Shown: piece after piece, positions 44,042 through 52,211 of the stretch
How positions within the stretch are numbered: the first letter of the stretch is position 1
Layout: every line of letters starts with the position of its first letter
Assembly (NCBI RefSeq): GCF_000633455.1
Contig: NZ_AYMG01000010.1
Span: 310,001-374,000 of the forward strand
Length of the DNA stretch: 64,000 bases
Direction: 5' to 3'
Source of the DNA: Pedobacter jeongneungensis
GTDB lineage: Bacteria; Bacteroidota; Bacteroidia; Sphingobacteriales; Sphingobacteriaceae
Position numbers and translations under genes: made by a program
Notes under the pieces: model-generated
Told to the model about the DNA's origin: nothing
The model's database searches: none
The model's input: the letters and a program-made list of their open reading frames with translations, nothing else

Positions 44042-44815
44042 ATGACTTACGAACAAAAAATAAATAGTGAATTGGATTTCTGGAAGTTTAAAACCTTACA
44101 GAAACCTTCTCTTTTTAATAAAGTGACAGACAAAGTTCAGAAGAAAATAAACAGCTACATTCCTGATAAGGTCCATAATGCCATTACAACTGCCATTAAA
44201 CAAATGGTGAAGGCTGTACTTTTTGGCTCAACATTTACTACATCTAAACCCATTACCGATTTAACCTTATTACACCGCGAAGCGTTGGTGAAGCAAAAAA
44301 TCGATAATTATAAAAAAACGGGCGCTGCGGAGGGTGGGATTACAGGTGCCGGAGGTTTTTTAATGAGTCTTGCTGATTTCCCTTTATTACTGGGCATAAA
44401 AATGAAGATGCTTTTTGATATTGCCGCGGTGTACGGATACGATGTGAAAGATTACCGCGAGCGTTTATACATTTTACACATTTTCCAACTGGCATTTTCG
44501 AGCAAAGAAGAAAGCCAGAATGTGTTTTTTAAAATGCAGAACTGGGATGATAAAGCACATCTGTTACCTACCAACATTGATGAATTTGATTGGCTTACCT
44601 TTCAGCAGCAATACCGCGATTACATCGACCTGGCAAAACTTGCTCAAATGCTTCCTTTTGTTGGCGCAGCAGTAGGAGCCGTTGCAAATTATAAACTGAT
44701 TGAAAAACTGGGTAAAACTGCTATAATGAGTTATAGAATGAGGCATTTTAGTCTTCAATCTATAGTCTTGAGTCATGAGTCGACTAGCGATTTCCGACTT
44801 GAGAAAGGGAATTGA
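44042..44815 (+). CDS. EcsC family protein
   Basis: The 257-residue protein matches EcsC/DUF: an N-terminal basic helix, VLFGSTFTTSKPITDLTLLHREALV, and a hydrophobic glycine-rich GITGAGGFLMSLADFPLLLGIKMKMLFDIAAVYGYD, then LPFVGAAVGAVANYKLIEKLGKTA. Its function is obscure (EcsC is linked to an ABC transporter in Bacillus). The last 20 residues (after SYRMRHF) lie in an intergenic repeat phrase, so the original C-terminus probably ended earlier. Confidence 0.8.
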   Translation: MTYEQKINSELDFWKFKTLQKPSLFNKVTDKVQKKINSYIPDKVHNAITTAIKQMVKAVLFGSTFTTSKPITDLTLLHREALVKQKIDNYKKTGAAEGGITGAGGFLMSLADFPLLLGIKMKMLFDIAAVYGYDVKDYRERLYILHIFQLAFSSKEESQNVFFKMQNWDDKAHLLPTNIDEFDWLTFQQQYRDYIDLAKLAQMLPFVGAAVGAVANYKLIEKLGKTAIMSYRMRHFSLQSIVLSHESTSDFRLEKGN

Positions 44816-44888
44816 GTATTTTAGTTTTGAGTCTATAGGCATAAGTAGAACAGACTACCGACTTTGGACTCAAGACTTTGGACTAACA
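44745..44888. repeat. GACTTTGGACTC / AGTCTTGAGTC phrase repeat
   Basis: A tract of degenerate words (CTATAGTCTTGAGTCATGAG, TTTTGAGTCTATAGGC, CCGACTTTGGACTCAAGACT) spans the end of the EcsC gene and the gap to the S4 gene. Confidence 0.6.
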
Positions 44889-44889
44889 A

Positions 44890-45288
44890 CTATTCCTCTT
44901 CAAACATTCCCCCAATTAAATCATCTGTTTCGCGACGGTCTTTTTTGGTCGGACGCCCTGTACCCCTATCGCGTTTTAAGCTAGGCGCATGGAACATCGA
45001 TTTAAAGGCGTGGGTATCCTCAACAGGTGTTAAATCTTTATATTTTGTTAGGGCAGTAGGTGAATCAGTTCTGTTATACGAAAGTTCTACCACCTCTATA
45101 ATTTTCTTCTCTATCCCTTTTGATACCTGATAAACCTCCCCAACTTTTACAATAGCCGATGGTTTAATATTCTGGCCTTTCAACTTCACCCTTCCGGCTT
45201 TGCAGGCATCAGTAGCAAGGCTTCGGGTTTTAAACAACCTGATCGCCCATAAATATTTATCTATCCTAAGTTTTTCTATCTCTGTCAT
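44890..45288 (-). CDS. RNA-binding S4 domain protein (Hsp15-like)
   Basis: The 132-residue protein begins with an S4 domain: RIDKYLWAIRLFKTRSLATDACKAGRVKLKGQNIKPS then VKVGEVYQVSKG. This matches the Hsp15/HslR group, which binds the 50S subunit carrying nascent chains and helps recycle stalled ribosomes. The C-terminus is basic then acidic (KRDRGTGRPTKKDRRETDDL), as in the family. It is transcribed toward the EcsC gene. Confidence 0.87.
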   Translation of the reverse strand: MTEIEKLRIDKYLWAIRLFKTRSLATDACKAGRVKLKGQNIKPSAIVKVGEVYQVSKGIEKKIIEVVELSYNRTDSPTALTKYKDLTPVEDTHAFKSMFHAPSLKRDRGTGRPTKKDRRETDDLIGGMFEEE

Positions 45289-45299
45289 AAAGCTTCAAA

Positions 45300-45425
45300 A
45301 GTAAAGAATTGTTAAATTGTTTTATTGCTTTATTGTTAAATCATTCTCATCATTTAAACCCGTTAAGGCCAGCAACCTGAACAATCGAACAATTCAACAA
45401 TCTTTTGCACTAACCTAACTACAAA
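45300..45425. repeat. AATTGTTAAATTG / GAACAATCGAAC phrase repeat
   Basis: The gap upstream of dapD contains degenerate AAATTGTTTTATTGCTTTAT and GAACAATCGAACAATTCAAC words; no gene is seen. Confidence 0.5.
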
Positions 45426-45492
45426 ACAATTTAAACAATTAGCCCTTTAATAAACAAAAATTGATTTATTTTGCGTAAAATTTAAAAACATC

Positions 45493-46311
45493 ATGTATTC
45501 AGATTTAAAGAAATTAATTGAAGCCGCCTGGGAAGACAGAACCCTTTTACAATATAGCAACTATTGCGAAGCCATCGAAACCGTAATTCAGGGTTTAGAT
45601 AAAGGCGAAATCCGCGTTGCTGAACCAGTTTTAAACTCTTGGGGCATTAATGAATGGGTAAAAAAGGCGGTAATTTTATATTTCCCGATTCGCGAGATGA
45701 AAGAAATTAAAAGTGGTCCTTTTGTTTACCACGATAAAATGGAATTAAAAACTGACTATAAAGCAACTGGTGTACGTGTTGTGCCTATGGCAAGCGCACG
45801 TTACGGTTCGTTTTTGGCAAAAGGTGTAATCATGATGCCTTCGTACGTAAACATCGGTGCTTATGTTGATGAAGGTACAATGGTTGATACCTGGGCTACT
45901 GTTGGTTCTTGTGCACAAATTGGTAAACGCGTTCACTTAAGTGGTGGTGTGGGTATTGGTGGTGTTTTAGAACCTGTACAAGCTGCTCCGGTTATTATCG
46001 AAGATGATTGCTTTTTGGGTTCGAGAGCGATAGTTGTTGAAGGTGTTAAACTAGAGAAAGAAGTTGTTTTAGGTGCCAATGTGGTATTAACGGCATCGAC
46101 AAAAATTATTGATGTAACTGGTCCAACCCCAGTAGAATATAAAGGTATTGTTCCTGCACGTTCGGTAGTAATTCCTGGCAGTTACACTAAAAAATTCCCT
46201 GCCGGAGAATATCAGGTTCCTTGTGCTTTAATTATCGGAAAACGTAAAGAAAGTACAGATAAGAAAACTTCACTTAACGATGCGTTGAGAGAAAATAATG
46301 TAGCCGTATAA
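45493..46311 (+). CDS. dapD: 2,3,4,5-tetrahydropyridine-2,6-dicarboxylate N-succinyltransferase
   Basis: This lysine/diaminopimelate pathway enzyme transfers succinyl from succinyl-CoA. The 272-residue protein has the DapD N-terminal helical domain and a left-handed beta-helix with hexapeptide repeats: GAYVDEGTMVDTWATVGSCAQIGKRVHLSGGVGIGGVLEP, then IVVEGVKLEKEVVLGANVVLT, and the ending CALIIGKRKESTDKKTSLNDALRE. Length is typical. The glycosyltransferase gene follows 62 bp downstream. Confidence 0.95.
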   Translation: MYSDLKKLIEAAWEDRTLLQYSNYCEAIETVIQGLDKGEIRVAEPVLNSWGINEWVKKAVILYFPIREMKEIKSGPFVYHDKMELKTDYKATGVRVVPMASARYGSFLAKGVIMMPSYVNIGAYVDEGTMVDTWATVGSCAQIGKRVHLSGGVGIGGVLEPVQAAPVIIEDDCFLGSRAIVVEGVKLEKEVVLGANVVLTASTKIIDVTGPTPVEYKGIVPARSVVIPGSYTKKFPAGEYQVPCALIIGKRKESTDKKTSLNDALRENNVAV

Positions 46312-46372
46312 AATTTGTTGAAAGGTTGGAATATTCAAACGTTGCAACATTCCAACCTGCAACTTTACAACA

Positions 46373-47482
46373 ATGAAAATAGGATACGATGGCAAGCGTG
46401 CCGCGAATAACTTAACCGGATTGGGCAATTACAGCCGGTCGTTAATTGAACATCTGGCGAATCAGTTTCCCCAAAATCGTTATCTGGTATATTCTCCAAA
46501 AGTAAAAGCAGCCAAACAGATCGATGCCTTTCTTGAAAAAGAAAATATCGAACTAAAATTACCCCAAAACGGAAATTTTCTGTGGCGGAGCCTAAACATC
46601 TTAAAAGACCTTGTGCGTGATGAGGTTAAGATTTATCATGGCCTTAGTCACGAAATTCCATTAGCCATACAGCATACCCGCATCAAATCCATTGTTACCA
46701 TTCATGATTTGATTTTCCTTCGTTTTCCTCAATACTATAAATTTATCGACCGGAAATTATACGCATGGAAAAGCAAATCGGCCTGTAAAAGGGCAAATAA
46801 AATTATTGCCATCAGCGAGAAAACAAAGGAAGATATTATTGATTTATACGGGATCAGTGCTGAAAAAATCGAAGTGATTTACCAAAGTTGTGATGATAGT
46901 TTTAAAACCCCATTCGCTGCAGCAACATTAAGTTGCATAAAAGCAACCTATAAACTGCCTGAAAAATACATCCTGAATGTTGGAACCATTGAAGAACGCA
47001 AAAACCTTAAATTGGCTGTACAGGCTTTAAAAGAGGTTAGTGATGAACATAAGTTGGTGGTAATTGGCAAACAAACAGCTTACTTTAAAACTGTAGAGAA
47101 AGAAATTGAAAAACTTGGCTTAAAGAACAGGATCGTATTTCTAAAAAATATTCCCTTTGCCGATCTGCCAGGTATTTACCAGATGGCCAGTGTTTTTATA
47201 TATCCGTCATTTTACGAAGGTTTTGGCATTCCTATTATCGAAGCCTTATATTCGGGCATTCCGGTGGTTGCGGCAACAGGTTCCTGCTTAGAAGAAGCCG
47301 GCGGACCAGATAGCTTATATATTTCGCCAAATGATGCCAGCGGACTTGCAAAAGCCATTAATCAAATTCTGGAAAATCCTCAGCTGCAAAAAGAGATGAA
47401 GGAAAAAGGATTGGAATTTGTTCAAAAATTTAACAGTTCTCTTGTTACACAGCAATTAATGGATTGCTATTTAACACTTTAG
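46373..47482 (+). CDS. Glycosyltransferase family 1 (GT4-type)
   Basis: The 369-residue GT-B enzyme starts KIGYDGKRAANNLTGLGNYSRSL, the nucleotide-sugar GT4 signature for alpha-mannosyl/glucosyl transferases. It has SIVTIHDLIFLRFP, LNVGTIEERKNLKLAVQAL and the C-terminal donor site with the E-x7-E motif in SFYEGFGIPIIEALYSGIPVVAA. It probably builds cell-surface or exopolysaccharide glycan. Its ATG directly follows a CAACATTCCAACCTGCAACT phrase repeat in the gap after dapD. It is probably co-transcribed with dapD or on its own. Confidence 0.88.
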   Translation: MKIGYDGKRAANNLTGLGNYSRSLIEHLANQFPQNRYLVYSPKVKAAKQIDAFLEKENIELKLPQNGNFLWRSLNILKDLVRDEVKIYHGLSHEIPLAIQHTRIKSIVTIHDLIFLRFPQYYKFIDRKLYAWKSKSACKRANKIIAISEKTKEDIIDLYGISAEKIEVIYQSCDDSFKTPFAAATLSCIKATYKLPEKYILNVGTIEERKNLKLAVQALKEVSDEHKLVVIGKQTAYFKTVEKEIEKLGLKNRIVFLKNIPFADLPGIYQMASVFIYPSFYEGFGIPIIEALYSGIPVVAATGSCLEEAGGPDSLYISPNDASGLAKAINQILENPQLQKEMKEKGLEFVQKFNSSLVTQQLMDCYLTL

Positions 47483-47787
47483 TAAGTTATCTTTTATTCG
47501 CATTCATATCCTCTGAATGTGTAATTTACTCAGGTCGATTTACAGAAATTTAGCTTTTATATTTGAAAAGCAAGGTTGGTGTTGCTATTAAACGTTAGTC
47601 CTGCCAATGCTGCAAGTCCTCATCCGATGAAGGATCGGATTCCGGGCTTTCCGCGAATGTCAGGCTTAAATTGGTGCAGACTGTAGTAGTAATAAGGAAT
47701 ATTAGCTAAAAAACCACAAAAGAAAAAGGGCCGGAATTTATTTAAAATTCAACGGCCCTCTTGTTATCTTAATTTAATATTTACAAC
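47483..47787. repeat. Intergenic region with a single-arm palindromic element
   Basis: This 305-bp gap has, at about 47570-47695, a left-orientation arm of the dispersed element: GAAAAGCAAGGTTGG, GCAAGTCCTCATCCGATGAA with inner hairpin ATCCGATGAAGGATCGGAT, GGGCTTTCCGC, and GGTGCAGACTGTAGTAGTAA. No gene is seen. Confidence 0.6.
47728..47758 (-). terminator. Terminator of the DUF4136 gene
   Basis: GGGCCG / CGGCCC arms extended by AATT pairing, with TTTTTCTTTT on the minus strand, 30 bases past the stop. Confidence 0.7.
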
Positions 47788-48339
47788 TTATTTAGCAGCA
47801 GTAACATTTGGTGGGTATTGCGCCAATATTTCTTTTACGCCGGTGTACAAACGTTGTTCTCTTTTATTAAAGTTATCGAGGTTAAAACCTGATCCCTGTC
47901 CGTGCCAGAATAAAATCTTTTTAGCCGGATCAAGAAAATCGATGATAATGGTACCATCAATATACTGGTTAACGTAGGTTCCGCCGCCGCCCCAGCCACC
48001 TCGCCAGCCACCCCAGCCCCAACCCCAGCCACCGTAGTAACCTGGGCCGTAAACATCAGTTTTTTCTCTGGCCACTACTACCAAATTCACCAATAAATCA
48101 GGTTTTGCTGATTTGGTAAATCCTTTAGCATTCATTTCTGCCTCTACAGCAGCCAAAAGCCTGCGCTTATCAAGGTTATTCAATTTAACCCGCTCTATGC
48201 CTTTATCGTAAAAATTATAAGTTTTGTAACCGCTTAAATCAACATTTTTATCATAATCTGATGCGGTGCGGAGTGTTGTACATCCTGCTAATGCCAATAC
48301 CACTGTAAAAAGCATTAGTAATTTTTGTGTTGTTCTCAT
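47788..48339 (-). CDS. DUF4136 lipoprotein, glycine/tryptophan-rich loop
   Basis: A 183-residue lipoprotein (lipobox VLALAGC, Cys20) of the DUF4136 family: RTASDYDKNVDLSGYKTYNFYD, VEAEMNAKGFTKSAKPDLLVNLVV, then a striking Gly/Trp-rich stretch (YYGGWGWGWGGWRGGWGGGG), and GTIIIDFLDPAKKILFWHGQGSG. The domain folds as a beta-alpha unit; function unknown. It is a paralogue of the gene 177 bp upstream, which lacks the Gly/Trp loop. Confidence 0.88.
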   Translation of the reverse strand: MRTTQKLLMLFTVVLALAGCTTLRTASDYDKNVDLSGYKTYNFYDKGIERVKLNNLDKRRLLAAVEAEMNAKGFTKSAKPDLLVNLVVVAREKTDVYGPGYYGGWGWGWGGWRGGWGGGGTYVNQYIDGTIIIDFLDPAKKILFWHGQGSGFNLDNFNKREQRLYTGVKEILAQYPPNVTAAK

Positions 48340-48516
48340 TTTGTGCGCTGTTGTATAAATAACCTGACATAAATATAACGATTTTGGGAACCAAATGGCA
48401 AATCATTTAACATTTTTTACAATCAGATTGTTATCTGTACAACGATTTCTATTTGATTATGTTTTGACGTTATATCACTCAGACTAAATATTTTACAATT
48501 GGATTAAATCGATCGA

Positions 48517-49068
48517 TTAGTAAATTGGCGGATATTCTGATAAGATTTGCTTTACAGCCGAATTTATCCTTTCCTCTCTATTCTCATAATCATCAAAATT
48601 AAAACCCGATCCTACCCCATGCCACATAATGGCTTTGGTCTCAGGATTCAAAAAATCAATGATAATGGTACCCGTTTGATATTGTTTGCTGGTATTGAGC
48701 GGACCGAATTGCGAATCTCTCCATTGATATGAAGATGAAGTTGCATCCCATTGATAACCTCCTCCGCTGTAACCCCAATCGGCCCTGGCTTTAATGCTGC
48801 TCAACACCGCAATATTGATTAAAAAATCTGGCCGATCTGTTTTATCGAAACCTCTTTTTATCATCGCACTTTCAACGGCATTCAACATCCGCGGTTTGTC
48901 GAGATTGTTCAGTTCTAACCTTTCAATTCCCTTTTCGAAGTAGGCAAAGGATTTTAATTTGGAAAAATCGATTTTTCTGTCGTAATCTGATGCAGTAAGC
49001 ACAGAAATACAACCGGTAAATGCCATTACAATAGTAAACAGCATACCCCATTTAAGTGTGTGTTTCAT
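48517..49068 (-). CDS. DUF4136 lipoprotein, paralogue
   Basis: Also 183 residues with a lipobox ending in Cys20 (MAFTGC). It shares LTASDYDRKIDFSKLKSFAYFEKG, GFDKTDRPDFLINIAVLSSI and GTIIIDFLNPETKAIMWHGVGSGFNFDDYENREERI with its neighbour, so the pair arose by tandem duplication. The variable loop here is WDATSSSYQWRDSQFGPLN instead of Gly/Trp-rich. Function unknown. Confidence 0.88.
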   Translation of the reverse strand: MKHTLKWGMLFTIVMAFTGCISVLTASDYDRKIDFSKLKSFAYFEKGIERLELNNLDKPRMLNAVESAMIKRGFDKTDRPDFLINIAVLSSIKARADWGYSGGGYQWDATSSSYQWRDSQFGPLNTSKQYQTGTIIIDFLNPETKAIMWHGVGSGFNFDDYENREERINSAVKQILSEYPPIY

Positions 49069-49194
49069 TTTATGTTTTATTTAATAACCTATTACTAAAA
49101 TACTAGTTTATTGTATTAAATCACATCAGTTGAGGTAAATAAAAGATAAAGAATATGTTACGAACATAAAAATTCCTTTATCTATATTTATGAG

Positions 49195-49216
49195 TGTCAG
49201 ATAGAAATATCTGACA
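49195..49216. repeat. Short hairpin with GAAA tetraloop
   Basis: TGTCAGATA-GAAA-TATCTGACA, a perfect 9-bp stem related to the hairpins at 37826-38018. Confidence 0.65.
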
Positions 49217-49262
49217 GGATAGGAAATACACATTAAGATTATTTAACTTCCTCTTAATAAAT

Positions 49263-49270
49263 TAACTTTG
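49263..49270 (+). promoter_or_regulatory. Candidate -7 element of the tsaC-type gene
   Basis: TAACTTTG ends only 4 bases before the ATG at 49275; if used, the mRNA would be leaderless or nearly so. Confidence 0.4.
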
Positions 49271-49274
49271 TAAA

Positions 49275-49841
49275 ATGCTAAGAGATGAGATTAACAAAGC
49301 TTTTGAAGTATTAAAATCAGGCGGGGTGATCCTCTATCCTACCGACACCATTTGGGGCATAGGCTGCGATGCCACCAATCCTGAAGCCGTAGATAAAGTG
49401 CTTAAAATAAAAAACCGTCCCGCCGAAAAAAGCCTAATTGTTTTATTGGATGTAGACAGCAAATTGCAAAGTTATGTTGCCGAAATACCCGATGTGGCTT
49501 ACGATCTGATCGAATATGCCGAAAATCCGCTGACTATTATTTTTTCGGATGCAAAAAACCTGGCCCAAAATGTAATCAATTCCGATGGCAGTGTGGGCAT
49601 CAGGATTGTTAAACACGATTTTTGCACCCCTTTAATTCAGCGTTTCCGGAAACCTATCGTATCAACCTCTGCAAATTTAAGCGGACAGCCTTCGCCAAAA
49701 TTCTTTGATGATATTGATCCGGCTATTCTTGATGCAGTTGATTACGTAGTAGATTTTGAGCAGGAAAACCGAACCAGCAGAAAACCATCAACCATTATGA
49801 AACTTTCTCCGGGCGGGCAGTTTGAGTTTATCCGCAGATAA
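49275..49841 (+). CDS. L-threonylcarbamoyladenylate synthase (Sua5/YrdC type)
   Basis: The 188-residue enzyme makes threonylcarbamoyl-AMP for the universal t6A37 tRNA modification. The YrdC fold is evident: GGVILYPTDTIWGIGCDATN, KIKNRPAEKSLIVL, the ENPLTIIF segment and PIVSTSANLSGQPSP, with the RKPSTIMKL tail. It has only the catalytic domain (no Sua5 C-terminal domain), i.e. TsaC/YwlC-like. A GGGG hairpin terminator follows at 49849. Confidence 0.92.
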   Translation: MLRDEINKAFEVLKSGGVILYPTDTIWGIGCDATNPEAVDKVLKIKNRPAEKSLIVLLDVDSKLQSYVAEIPDVAYDLIEYAENPLTIIFSDAKNLAQNVINSDGSVGIRIVKHDFCTPLIQRFRKPIVSTSANLSGQPSPKFFDDIDPAILDAVDYVVDFEQENRTSRKPSTIMKLSPGGQFEFIRR

Positions 49842-49848
49842 ATCCCAA

Positions 49849-49864
49849 CCCCTTGAGGGGCTTT
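49849..49864 (+). terminator. Weak terminator CCCCTTGAGGGG after the tsaC-type gene
   Basis: A short CCCCT/AGGGG hairpin followed by CTTTTAATT; this looks derived from the same ACCCC/GGGGT repeat that recurs at 49956. Confidence 0.45.
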
Positions 49865-49901
49865 TAATTCCAGGTAGTCTTTACCGACCAAATGTTTTGC
49901 T

Positions 49902-49909
49902 TAATTTTG
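49902..49909 (+). promoter_or_regulatory. Candidate -7 element of the cca-type gene
   Basis: TAATTTTG, 22 bases before the ATG at 49932, supports the long N-terminus of the downstream gene. Confidence 0.45.
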
Positions 49910-49931
49910 AACAATTGAATTACCCTTATAT

Positions 49932-51386
49932 ATGCAGTCTGATTTAAACGAAGGGAACCCCAAGTCCCTTTCAGGGGATTTAGGGGTTCACCTACAAAAC
50001 CCTATATTTAAAACCTTATCAACAATAGCAGATAAGAACAATACCGAAGCTTATGTAATCGGCGGCTTCGTTCGCGATTTATTTTTAAACCGCCCATCAA
50101 AAGATATTGATGTGGTGGTGGTAGGCAGTGGAATCGAATATGCGGAAGCTGTAGGCAGAAAATTAGGAACAAAAGTGGCTGTATTTAAGAATTTTGGTAC
50201 GGCAAACATCAAACATCAGGATTTAGAAGTCGAGTTTGTAGGTGCTAGAAAAGAATCATACCGGTCAGATTCGCGCAAACCCATTGTTGAAGATGGCACT
50301 TTAGAAGACGACCAGCTCCGCAGGGATTTTACCATCAACGCCCTGGCCATTAATTTAAATGCCGATCATTTTGGCGAACTTTTAGATCCCTTTGATGGCG
50401 TTAAAGATTTAGAGAATAAACTGATCCGTACGCCGCTCGATCCGGAAATTACTTTTTCTGATGATCCGTTACGCATGATGCGGGCCATCAGATTTGCCTC
50501 ACAACTTAATTTCGATATCGATCCGGCAGCACTTCATGCCATTAAAACACAAAAACAACGCATCAGCATTGTATCAAAAGAGCGTATTACCGATGAGATG
50601 AATAAAATCATCCTATCTAAAAAACCATCGGTGGGTTTTAAGCACCTTTTCGATACGGGTTTATTGCACCTTATTTTCCCTCAAATGGCACAGCTCTATG
50701 GCGTGGAGATCATTAAAGGGAAAGGTCATAAAGATAATTTCTACCATACTTTAGAGGTACTGGATAACATTTGTGCAGATACCGATGACTTATGGTTACG
50801 CTGGGCAGCTATTTTACACGATATTGCCAAACCGGCAACCAAACGTTTTGAGGAGGGCCATGGCTGGACCTTTCACGGACATGAGGATCGTGGTGCACGC
50901 ATGGTCCCGAAAATATTTTCGCAATTAAAACTTCCTTTAAATGAAAAAATGAAATATGTGCAAAAACTGGTACAGCTTCATTTAAGGCCAATTGTGCTTG
51001 CACAGGAAATTGTAACCGATTCGGCCGTTAGAAGATTACTTTTTGATGCAGGTGAAGAAATTGAAAGCCTGATGTTACTTTGCAATGCCGATGTAACCAC
51101 AAAAAACGAATACAAAAAAACAAAATACAGAAACAACTTTGAGCTGGTAAAACAAAAGCTGAAAGATGTGGAAGAACGCGATAAAATCAGAAACTGGCAA
51201 CCCCCTATCTCCGGTAACGATATTATGGAAACTTTCGGACTTGAAGCGGGTAAAGAAGTCGGCATGATTAAAAATGCTATCCGCGAGGCTATACTAGAGG
51301 GCGAAATCACAAACGATTATCAGGAAGCATTCAATTTTATGCTCGATCAGGCAAAACAAATGGGATTAAATCCTGTTAATAAATAA
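49932..51386 (+). CDS. cca: CCA tRNA nucleotidyltransferase with HD domain
   Basis: The 484-residue enzyme adds or repairs the tRNA 3' CCA. Class II features are AYVIGGFVRDLFLNRPSKDIDVVVVG (GG motif and DxD), DDQLRRDFTINALAINL, and the arginine-rich ITFSDDPLRMMRAIRFASQL. An HD-type domain follows (WAAILHDIAKPATK; FHGHEDRGARM), probably phosphohydrolase. Residues about 9-19 (NPKSLSGDLGV) are encoded by an AACCCC...GGGGTT intergenic repeat. The promoter and lack of a later start favour this N-terminus as real. Confidence 0.9.
   Translation: MQSDLNEGNPKSLSGDLGVHLQNPIFKTLSTIADKNNTEAYVIGGFVRDLFLNRPSKDIDVVVVGSGIEYAEAVGRKLGTKVAVFKNFGTANIKHQDLEVEFVGARKESYRSDSRKPIVEDGTLEDDQLRRDFTINALAINLNADHFGELLDPFDGVKDLENKLIRTPLDPEITFSDDPLRMMRAIRFASQLNFDIDPAALHAIKTQKQRISIVSKERITDEMNKIILSKKPSVGFKHLFDTGLLHLIFPQMAQLYGVEIIKGKGHKDNFYHTLEVLDNICADTDDLWLRWAAILHDIAKPATKRFEEGHGWTFHGHEDRGARMVPKIFSQLKLPLNEKMKYVQKLVQLHLRPIVLAQEIVTDSAVRRLLFDAGEEIESLMLLCNADVTTKNEYKKTKYRNNFELVKQKLKDVEERDKIRNWQPPISGNDIMETFGLEAGKEVGMIKNAIREAILEGEITNDYQEAFNFMLDQAKQMGLNPVNK
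49956..49988. repeat. In-frame AACCCC...GGGGTT repeat inside the cca 5' end
   Basis: AACCCC (49956-49961) pairs with GGGGTT (49983-49988), and TCCC with GGGGA inside. It resembles the CCCCTTGAGGGG copy at 49849 and AAGTCCCTTTAGGGAATTTA at 38077. Confidence 0.6.
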
Positions 51387-51485
51387 TTTAATTGCCCTAA
51401 CTCCAAAATTAACGTACCTTTTATGGTGCCTGATGTTTGTGGTAATTATAAATTAACTTTATTTTTACGGTTCCAAAATACAATA

Positions 51486-52136
51486 ATGGCTATTTATAAA
51501 TTTAGAATTACTTTCGAAGATTTTGATGATGTTGTGAGAGAGATCGACATTAAATCAAACCAAACATTTGAAGACCTGCACAAGGCCATTCACCGATCTA
51601 CAGGTTATAATGCCGAAAAATCTTCGTCTTTTTACGTAAGCACTGATAACTGGTTAAAAGGGGATGAAATTGCTTATTTACCAAATGAACGTAAAAAAGA
51701 CCGTGTAGTTTTAATGGAAAACTCTAAATTGAGTGGCTTTATTGAAGATCCGCACCAAAAGTTTTACTATATCTATAATTTTGACCGTCCGTACGATTTT
51801 CATGTTGAGCTTGTAAAAATAATCTTGGATGCCGATCCTAATATCGAATATCCATTTTTGGCCAAAAGCAGTGGCGAAGCACCTAAAATTTTCGAAAGCA
51901 GCAATGCGCCTATTACCGATCCAGGTGTAGCTGTTGGTGCAACCGCAAGTGAATTTGATTTCTTAAATGAAATGAATTTTGTACCGGAAGATACAGATGA
52001 ACTGGAAGCCATGGGAGAAATGGGCATCAACGAGGAAGAAAGAGATGAAGATGAGGAAAGTGAAGAAGATGAATTTGGAGATGAATTTTCGGACAGTGAT
52101 AACTTCGAAGATGATAGCCACAAAGATGACTATTAA
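51486..52136 (+). CDS. pRiA4b ORF-3-like / IS1096 passenger TnpR-family protein
   Basis: From the ATG at 51486 (MAIYKFRITFEDFDDVVREID) the protein has 216 residues; an upstream ATG at 51423 would add 21 residues unlike the family. The first 130 residues fit the plasmid pRiA4b ORF-3 family (FRITFEDFDDVVREIDIKSNQTFEDLHKAI, HQKFYYIYNFDRPYDFHVEL). The last 60 are a very acidic Asp/Glu/Ser tail. The family occurs widely on chromosomes and need not imply a mobile element; no transposase is near. Function unknown. Confidence 0.78.
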   Translation: MAIYKFRITFEDFDDVVREIDIKSNQTFEDLHKAIHRSTGYNAEKSSSFYVSTDNWLKGDEIAYLPNERKKDRVVLMENSKLSGFIEDPHQKFYYIYNFDRPYDFHVELVKIILDADPNIEYPFLAKSSGEAPKIFESSNAPITDPGVAVGATASEFDFLNEMNFVPEDTDELEAMGEMGINEEERDEDEESEEDEFGDEFSDSDNFEDDSHKDDY

Positions 52137-52161
52137 TCAGGAATAATATTTTTAATTTTCA

Positions 52162-52197
52162 AAAAGCTGTCAAATAAAAATTGACAGCTTTTATTTT
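52162..52197 (+). terminator. Terminator before miaA
   Basis: AAAAGCTGTCAA / TTGACAGCTTTT, 12 bp, then TATTTTAT. Confidence 0.8.
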
Positions 52198-52211
52198 ATA
52201 CGAATACTGCT

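Noticed and set aside
51486..52136. Evidence of an insertion sequence from the IS1096 passenger-like gene
   Set aside because: No transposase, terminal inverted repeats or target duplication around it; the family is common as a stand-alone chromosomal gene.
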